Shown: positions 1-7,900 of the stretch, piece after piece | Position numbering within the stretch: position 1 is the stretch's first letter | Layout: every line of letters begins with the position of its first letter | From: Theristus sp. LFF4_11 | Lineage: Eukaryota; Nematoda; Chromadorea; Monhysterida; Xyalidae | Length of the DNA: 10,938 nucleotides | Assembly: GCA_030248135.1 (NCBI GenBank) | Contig: JASANC010005199.1 | Span: 1 to 10,938 of the forward strand | Direction: 5' to 3' | Notes under the pieces: model-generated | Database searches by the model: none | Told to the model about the DNA's origin: nothing | Seen by the model: the letters and a program-made list of their open reading frames with translations, nothing else | Translations under genes and position numbers: made by a program

Positions 1-987
1 ATATACACATCTGTATCACACGCTGATCTCAAAAAAATCTATTGCAAAAGAAAAAAATGCATTTTGGAAACGCAAAAACACTTCACAGAATATATTCATA
101 ATCTCAGCAAAAATATGCAACTTGAAAAGATGGATATTCAAGAAGTGAGAGAGCGAAAAAGCGAAGGAGGTGAAAATATCGACCGCGAAACAAAAGAAGA
201 AGATCTTATAATGTCATGTGGTTATAGGATAATTAGTGATAAAAACGTTCTTCCTGCTCAATAAATGGTGTTTGCTCAAAACACAAATTTAGCAAATTGC
301 ATTCGACCAATACAATGCAAGCCAAACTCACTGATATTAGGCAAGGAAATCCACAATTTTTTATCATTATTGAACAATTCGACAACTACCGCAGTGGGTT
401 TTTTAGATTCTTTTCCAAGGATGACCAAGTCTGAATATAGCACACAAAACGGAACACTATCCAGTCCGGAAGGTTATCAAAGTTCATCGAAACCAATCCA
501 ATACAACAGTGCGCATTTCGACTGTTGTTGAAACACGGCCATACGGTTTACAAGAACCATCACACCACCAAATGTCTGTGTGCGCACCAAAAAAATTGAA
601 CTGATTTCACTTTGTCACACTCCATCTCACTGAACAGAGTCAAGGAGGATTTAGCAATTAGTTTTTTGTGCGTACGCACGGACACGGCAGTAAAAAATGG
701 CCACGCGAATTGGAAATCGTGTCGTGTGTGCTATAAAGAGGCGATACAAAATCAAACCGTAACACCTTTGCACCTTTGAGACCGTCGAACCGACCGAAGC
801 CATCGCTTTGATTGCGAAATTTGAGCAATGAGGGTTCTCATTTGACATTGATTGTGTTGTTGTCAGGTTGAATGATTTGAAGCGAATGACTGGTGATTTG
901 TTTGGTTTGGCAATCTGGTTTGGTTTTGGTGTTTTTCTGAATCTTTGAAAAATTCTGAGGTAAAACGATGCAATTGGCAATTGCAAC

Positions 988-1017
988 TCTGAGCATCGTT
1001 AAGAAATGATGCTCAGA
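988..1017. repeat. 10-bp stem hairpin in the 3' flank
   Basis: TCTGAGCATC (988-997) and GATGCTCAGA (1008-1017) pair perfectly around a 10-nt loop. It lies about 140 nt past the stop on the minus strand. It is not followed by a T-run, and a Rho-type terminator is not relevant in this eukaryotic context. The role is unknown. Confidence 0.8.
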
Positions 1018-1090
1018 ACGAAAAAATGCCATTAAACAAGCACAAAAGCCATTTTCGTCATGTTTTTGAAATTTGCAGAAACCAAATTTC

Positions 1091-1125
1091 ATTTGCAGAA
1101 ATTTTTTTACCAAATTTCTGCAAAT
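1091..1125. repeat. Perfect 14-bp inverted repeat just past the stop codon
   Basis: ATTTGCAGAAATTT (1091-1104) and AAATTTCTGCAAAT (1112-1125) are exact reverse complements separated by 7 nt. A second ATTTGCAGAAA with a CCAAATTTC partner lies directly upstream at about 1072-1090. On the minus strand the stem begins about 32 nt after the TGA and would be in the 3' UTR. It could be an RNA hairpin or a small transposon scar. Confidence 0.85.
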
Positions 1126-1156
1126 TGCAGAACCGACTTTTTGAAAAAAACCTAGC

Positions 1157-1957
1157 TCAGACGACCGTCTGTTTCACACTGCCGCTGCCAACCGCTGGCG
1201 GTGTCACGTCCGTGTGCTCCGGCGAGCCAGCCCTCTCCGGTTTGTACATGCCGGCGGGCGAGAGCGCGCTTCTCTGCGGCGACGGCGCTTGTCCGCCCGC
1301 GGCAGCCTGCGACGGGCCACGGCGGGTCGTCGTCGGTGACCGCACGCTCTGCGTCGTCGTCGGTTTCGGCGGCAAACGGGCGTCGAACTGGGATGATGTT
1401 GTTAAACCTGACCTCGGCTGCGGGCTGATACGAATCTCCGTCACGTGATCCGGCCGATTATAGACGCTATACGGACTAGCGCGCGTACCGCGGGCAGTCG
1501 GCGACGTCGGACTGGTGGCCGCGAAACCAGCAGGTGGTGTACCACTGGTGCCTGCGGCATCCGTCCCGCCAAAGTACTTCAGCAGCGGGTCGCCGTGCGC
1601 GGGCTGTTGTTGTTGTTGACCCGCCGTCCCACCAATCGGTGACCGCAACGCGCCGCCCGTCATCATCGTCGGCGAATAGATGCGGTCGTACAGCTGGCGG
1701 TCTTGTTCCCGTTCCTTTTCGCGCTGCAGTTCGCGGTATTGCTGGTATTCGGAGCGACTGTAGTTCGGCGAGCGCGTTTCGCCGAACACCGGCGTGTCCG
1801 GTTGGACGGTGGCGGTTGGCGGCCGATTGGACGGCGAGACCGCGATGTAGTGCGTGGTCGTGCCGTGCGGGGTACCGTGGTGGTCGTCCTCGAGCAGTCG
1901 CGAGTGCTTCTCGAGCGCGAAATGGCGGCTGCCCGCCGGCGGAATCGTAGAGGGCAG
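1157..1957 (-). CDS. USP6NL: Exon l: terminal exon, tail with QTVV C-terminus
   Basis: The 801-nt last exon encodes 266 residues and a TGA at 1159-1157. In order it has a His/Thr-rich start, a charged helix at about exon residues 69-94 (YRELQREKEREQDRQLYDRI), five Gln (115-119), and many SP/TP pairs. A PPKPTTT stretch follows, then the end VKQTVV. The acceptor is GAACTCCAG, phase 0. The final T-V-V fits the class I PDZ-ligand pattern S/T-X-hydrophobic. Confidence 0.88.
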   Translation of the reverse strand: MPSTIPPAGSRHFALEKHSRLLEDDHHGTPHGTTTHYIAVSPSNRPPTATVQPDTPVFGETRSPNYSRSEYQQYRELQREKEREQDRQLYDRIYSPTMMTGGALRSPIGGTAGQQQQQPAHGDPLLKYFGGTDAAGTSGTPPAGFAATSPTSPTARGTRASPYSVYNRPDHVTEIRISPQPRSGLTTSSQFDARLPPKPTTTQSVRSPTTTRRGPSQAAAGGQAPSPQRSALSPAGMYKPERAGSPEHTDVTPPAVGSGSVKQTVV

Positions 1958-4900
1958 CTGGAGTTCAGGAAAAAAGAGAACATTTTATGAAGAATGCGGG
2001 CGTTTTACAGTCAATTTTTCAGACGACCCATGTTCAATTCTAAGCTATTCTGCAGTGGGAAAACAGTGCTTGGATCCACCAATTTTCGAATCTCTTGATT
2101 CGCTTTCACAGAACGCCGAATCACGATCACAAATCAGTGAGTAAGGGACTGAGAGCAATCAAATCGTAAGTGACTTCAACTGCACGGACGTGCAAGCGTC
2201 GCTTTACCACAGTAAAAGCAAAGCAATCACCACAGCCAATCAGCATTCTGTATTCAACTGTGTACTCACCGACTGAGCGATACTCGCATCCGGCATCGAC
2301 GGCGGCGTCGTGGTGGAGCGTGGCTGCGTGTTTGTGGTGCGTGTCATCTGCACCTGCGTCACGCAGCGGCTCAACGACGACTCCATGTTCACCATGCCTG
2401 CCGACAGAAAACGGCAAGCGTATAGAAAAACACGAAAAGATTGTTGCAAACACTTCACAAAACTTCGTTATTCCACTTTTCTACTCGTTACCAACAGTAC
2501 TCCTCCGAAGATTCCGTCGCAACTGTGAACCGCACTGTAATCGCATGTAAACTGATTGAATGAGTCATAAAGCCAATCTGCTAATGCCTAATATTCCAAG
2601 TCCAGTCGCTACGCGGATCGACGAACTAAGTCAAGTAAGTCCATTTGCCGCAACCGGTCAATGAGTCAAATCACTCAAACCAATTAGCCGATTGTTCTAG
2701 AAGCTACAACAAACTTCCAATTTTGTTCTCGGGTGGTGTATATCGCAAAACAGTCACTGTTCATTCGTGCGCACCTGTTTCGGGCGATCGAAACCGACTG
2801 AACTGGCGTCGCTCTTCCGTGAACTCCACTTTCGGCTTTTTCTCGCGCTGTCCGTCGACGTCGTGCGACTGCTTCGTCTCAGCCAGCTGCTCGTCGGCCG
2901 CCTCCAACGCAACATTGTCGTACACGGACGGCACACGCACCATCATCGGCTCCGTATTAGTCTGCGCCACAGCGGCGCTCACATTCTGATCATGATCAGT
3001 ACTCGTCGGAAGCTTCGTACCGCCCGTATAATAGTAACCGCGGCTCGAGTGGCCCGTAACGGGCTGCTGCGCCCGCGCACCCGCCGGCAGGCGGTACGCG
3101 GGTCGCCCCGTCGGAGTCACCGGTATCCGATGCTCTTCAGTGCCGCCTGAAACATCAGCGTGACGAGCGGTTGGCCGGTGTTCGAAATGATTCTGCTGAT
3201 GTGCGGGCACGGTCGGCGAATCGTCCCGCATTCTCGCGGGCTCAAATTCACTGTTTTGAAAGCGCTCCTCGCGCTGTGCCTCTGTGAGCCGGGCCAACTT
3301 TTCCGTGGTCGCCCGCAGCAGTTCGTCCGGCGGTGCGCGCGCTCTCGGCGGCGGGCTGCTCACGAGCGGGCCGTTCGTGTTGGAGGCGTTCGACTGACGC
3401 AGACTAGCGGGCGCATGACGCGGCGTGACGCTGGAGGACGAGTGGTTGAGCGGGTAGGCGGTGGGCACCGCGATCGCAGCTGAAACGGTTTTGCTGAGCA
3501 AATTTGTTGTTTTTTTTCAGTGTCCTCCACGACAGCACACACTTCGTCCGAATCATCAGCTGAACGAGTTGCTGCGCTGTTGCTTTTTTTCAGCAGCGCT
3601 AACTCAAATGCAATGCGCCCATTCGGCCGTTCTTGCGCTAGCAGCAAAAATGCGGCGTTTTTACATCGAAATGCAATGCGGTCGAGATGTTCAGGCAACG
3701 CATCAGCCGTGTAAAAAAAGCAAACTCGTAAGAAAACGAGAGAGAAAAAAAAACGAAACGCACAACTCGCACGCGACGTCCGCCTGCTCTGGATCAACAG
3801 TTGCTCCTGTTTGATGTCGGGTATCGACCGCTGCAGAATCATGCCGAACGGGTTTTGCGGCAGTTCAGCGTTGGAGCCGTCCGGGAGTCGGTTAGCCGCC
3901 GGCGGCACATGGCGACGGTCGATTTTCAACCTGACAGTTTTTTTTGTTTCGACGTCGATTTTTCCGATCTAGTGATCTCTGATGGCTTATCAAAATGATG
4001 ACGAAATACTAACGACTTGGAACAATACCAGGCAGCGTTCACCTTCAATCTTACGCCACTACTACCCAGAATCCACAAACGACGTCCCACCGTTAACCGT
4101 AATCCAGCATTTTGGAACGGCGGGTGAAGTGTACGCCTCTGATGTGAAACGGATCTGCTCTATTTTATTCGGCTCTCTAAAGTATGACGCACACGTGTGC
4201 ACACGGAAGCAAGCACAAAAAAGAACAGCTAGGCTGGGCTGGCAGTCTCGGACCCACTGCTGACGTTCTTCATCTAGGTTTTCGCATCAGTACATAGTTG
4301 TTCTATGGGGGGGGGGCTGGGGGGCCCCAAAAAATTTCCAATCTATCTCTATCAGACAGGTTTTTTCGGCTCAGCTATTATCTATCTAAAAAAATCTCAG
4401 CCAGCTATCTATCTGAAAATTTTTGTCTTCGAAGACATAAAATAAGTCAATTTTTGACCAAAATTGACCATTTTTGCTCGTAATTCTTGAAAATTTCGCT
4501 AATTTTAAATAAAATACGCGTTTATATTTGATTCTTAGTGTTATTTTAGCATTATTTTGCTGTTTTTATAGCTTTTTAGCGTTTTAGCTATCTATCTATC
4601 AAATTTCAAAATTTTGACCGCCCCCCCTCCCCAAAAGTCACATGCCCCCCCCGCGGCCCCCCCCCCAAATTTTCCAGCTATCTATCTAGAAAATTTGCTC
4701 CAGCTATCTATATCCCCCCCCCCCAACCCCTCGGCTCTGGAACAACTATGCATCAGTAGATCCACTTCAATTCATTAATTGTGAAACAAACTACCCAAAA
4801 GCGCCGAAAGCTTTCAAATTCATTTCCAAACAACCGCCGACCTCCTAAGACATTCGTCCAGCGACTCCATCACGGTGTCGTCGTCGTAGCCGAAGTCTTC

Positions 4901-7900
4901 CGCGAGTCTGTTCTGTAGAATGTCGAGGATGTCTTCGAAGTGCGCTTTCTTCAGGGCCTCTGTGACAAAAAGAAAAACAACAGCAATGTGGATAAACTGA
5001 TCTTTATGACAACTCTGCGTCAAACACATGAAAACATTGTGTTATAAGCGGCCTCTGGCCCGAATAATAAAAAAATTACGATATTAAAAAACATAATGTT
5101 TGACAATAATTTCAAATTGATGCGCAAAAACCTATGAATATTTTGTGGCATCAACAAATTATCAAACAGAATAGCCAAAAAAGATGCAATTGATTAAAAA
5201 ATAATATTCAGAGAGTTTTAGCCGAAACATGGTTATAAGTATCGAGCGAAAAAAACTACACAACGGAAATTGAAAAGCATTCATACTTAACTGCAATACA
5301 GACCACCAAAAATTTTCAAATTGTATCTGTAATAAGAGCGGCGCCACAGCAAATCCCCAGACAGACGCAAAAAATTGCGCCCAACAAAGTTTTTTTATGT
5401 CAATCCGCTCATCTTGTGACCATTACGCATTTTCGCACGGCTAACCCATTACCGATATTAGCAAAAAAATGTTTTTTGTCATTACAGCTGAAACTTTTTT
5501 GCAAACATACCAGTACTCTGCGTCTGAAGAGAGAATTCAATTGTTACGTACATACATTTTTGAATACAACCAGTTGATTGATCGACAACGCAGTGCAGTA
5601 TAGTTCTACAAGCAGAACGATGTGGCACGCTGATTGGCTACCTCATTGACAGCCAACCAACTTGCTGCTGTTGAAATAGGCGAGTGCAGAAAATGCAACA
5701 TTCAGAGAATACCAGCAACACCGAACAAAAACACGCTGTTTTTTTTAATTCCAACATTTTTTCGATCTCAACATAAATGGAGCCCAACAACAAGTTTTCA
5801 TAACCTTTTTGCCCGCAAACAAAATTTTAACTGTCAAACAATTTTCGATCGTGGTGAACAAGAAAACGCGTTTTCCACTTTCTGTTTCATAAATGTGCTT
5901 CTTGTTGTTGCTACGCTCCAAATCATTATTTCTCACGCTCAACAACCAATAAAATTGTTCAGAGGTTCTTCTTGGTGCTGAGGAATCAGTTCATAATTGT
6001 TGGAAAACTTTTACGTTTCTTTCACCACCATATTTCGAAACAATTTCCAGCAAACATGTGAATTCTATTCTTGCGGTCACATTTATCTTGGTCCCCATAT
6101 TCCAAATAAATATCTGCTCCCCTGGTAAAACCGCCATACACCATAAACCACACAGCAGATCCATCGAACGTCCATTTACAGTGTCTCTCAATAAAAAAGG
6201 GATGGCCAAATACTTTTGCGAAAGAAAGACACATACAGAAATGACGAAGAACACTGGAAACACACATAAACACGACATATTTCAACGGGAAAACAAACTT
6301 TTCAGTCATATTCAGCGATTCATGAAAAGGAACACAAGTCCACGTTTGGACTGTGCAGCTATTCTCTATCAAAACGTTTTCAATTCGTGATACGCTGCAT
6401 CAAACTGGTATGGCGAATTATTGCGCGCAGTGCACGAACCAATCATTTCATTGCAATACAAAGCTGTGTTTAGCATACTCAATGCTGCGACGGGCTCAAA
6501 TAAGACTATCTTGAAAATAGCTGATATGATATCAGTTTCGCATTTTGGACCCTGCAATCAAATACGAGCGCAGCGCGTCTGTGATGAAACCATTTCCTGT
6601 GAAAAACGCAATTTAGCTAATGTCTTTATCGCCAGTTTCTAGCGTCCCTCAAAAGTCTCGTATATTCGTTTATGAATAGAGACACTCGTGCATAAAAGCA
6701 AACAATATGCGTGAAACGCGAAAGAAGAAAGAGCATGGGCACCAAAACATCTGGGAAACAAGATACGAAGCAAAGTGTCAATGTAAGTAAAGACCAAAGG
6801 GTAAATAGGATTTTTGCCAGCCAAGTTCTCCGCTCATCGGAGAATGAACACGGCATTTGGGAGACATACACATGGTACGTTGTGTTGAGCACTCTGTTTT
6901 AATTCAGCAGACAGGGTTCAAAAATGCCAATATAATTTTTTTTGGAAGTTGCACTTTTCAATCTGGCACTGACTAACTGACCGACTTTAAAAGCGATTTT
7001 CAACTCTGGCAAACTGTTTGGGAGGAATAACACTGCTGCACTAAAGAAGTGTATGAAATTCGCATTCGCAGCCGTTACAAAATGAAGTTACTTGCAATGA
7101 AAAGCTGGCATTAATTTTAAAAGTACCAAAAAGCTAAAAACTCAAATGACGACGCTGCATAGAAGAAAGCACAATATGAAACATAAAAGTCACATGAAAA
7201 TGTAGTTAGATATGAACAAGGAAGAACAGGAAGATAAGAGGATGAAAACAAATTCAATGAATACTTCAGCAAGAACAGAAGATTGTTTCACGCACAATAA
7301 TCAGTCATATTCGCAACTTCCGTCGGAATACATGATAAAATAATTCATATGCAAATCGGCTTTCAAAACAAACTAAGTCACAGACACTGAGATAAAGCGA
7401 AGCTGGTATCGGAGCAAATTTCCGCTGGCAACAAGCTCATTGGGTGGCTGAATAATAAGCCACACCACAGCCAATCAGCGTACCGCATTCAAACATAGCC
7501 AGTCTGCTTGATTTGCTCGAAACAAATTAGGAGTTAGGACAACGGTCTTTGTAGCCTAGCTTGACTCATCATATGAGTTGGATTGGAACACAGGAACGGG
7601 AACGAACACACAGGAAGCCAGATAAGAGAAGAACTGAAACAGGAAAGGAGTGACATTTGAATGTTGCGTGCATGTTCTTCGAATAGACAGACACTAGATT
7701 GGATAAAAAAAGCAAAAAACCCGGAAACGAAGAACCCGTCATTCTGAATGTCATCAAAGTTATTACAGAACAGACTGTTTTATAATTATGCTCTAAAGGA
7801 GTGTTTGAAAAATTTTCGTTTAAAAACCTGAATTTTTTTCTGAACTGAACCATTCTGAAGGCGGGCTCGCTCGGACACTCGCACAGAGAACGCAAACAGT

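Larger units (their letters stand above)
1..1156. other. 3' flank / 3' UTR region without a confident gene
   Basis: The stretch is AT-rich and lies downstream of the minus-strand stop codon. It has strong hairpins at 1091-1125 and 988-1017 and a 12-bp palindrome at 668-679. No canonical AATAAA was seen on the minus strand, so the poly(A) site cannot be placed. On the plus strand, frame 1 is open from position 1 to a TAA at 262-264, and again to a TGA at 529-531. This is too weak to call a gene. Confidence 0.6.
3931..4841 (-). other. Intron 8, host of a miniature transposon
   Basis: This 911-bp phase 2 intron holds the 458-bp inverted-repeat element at 4293-4750 with its target duplications. 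The 3931-4284 part has a 93-codon plus-strand ORF (3982-4263) without recognisable similarity and a 12-bp palindrome GCACACGTGTGC at 4189-4200. The final 83 bp next to exon h contain nothing recognised. Confidence 0.85.

Noticed and set aside
1157..1789. A stand-alone 210-codon minus-strand gene starting at GTG
   Set aside because: The frame continues upstream to a splice acceptor at 1958 and joins the previous exon in phase; the GTG is an internal Val codon.
1026..1990. Several long plus-strand open frames opposite the last exon
   Set aside because: They are antisense shadows of the GC-rich terminal exon, rich in Arg and Ala, with no domain and no matching splice pattern.
2555..2665. Two TGAGTCA heptamers resembling AP-1 sites
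   Set aside because: Seven-base motifs are expected by chance at this density and nothing else marks an enhancer.
2767..3483. Plus-strand open frames of 107-127 codons
   Set aside because: They lie opposite the 705-nt tail exon, whose phase and flanking splice sites fit the TBC gene.
6626..6892. Minus-strand frame containing FSDE, reminiscent of the mariner FSDE/FTDE motif
   Set aside because: The surrounding residues do not follow the family pattern and the distance to the MVYGG fragment is too large; kept out of the pseudogene call.
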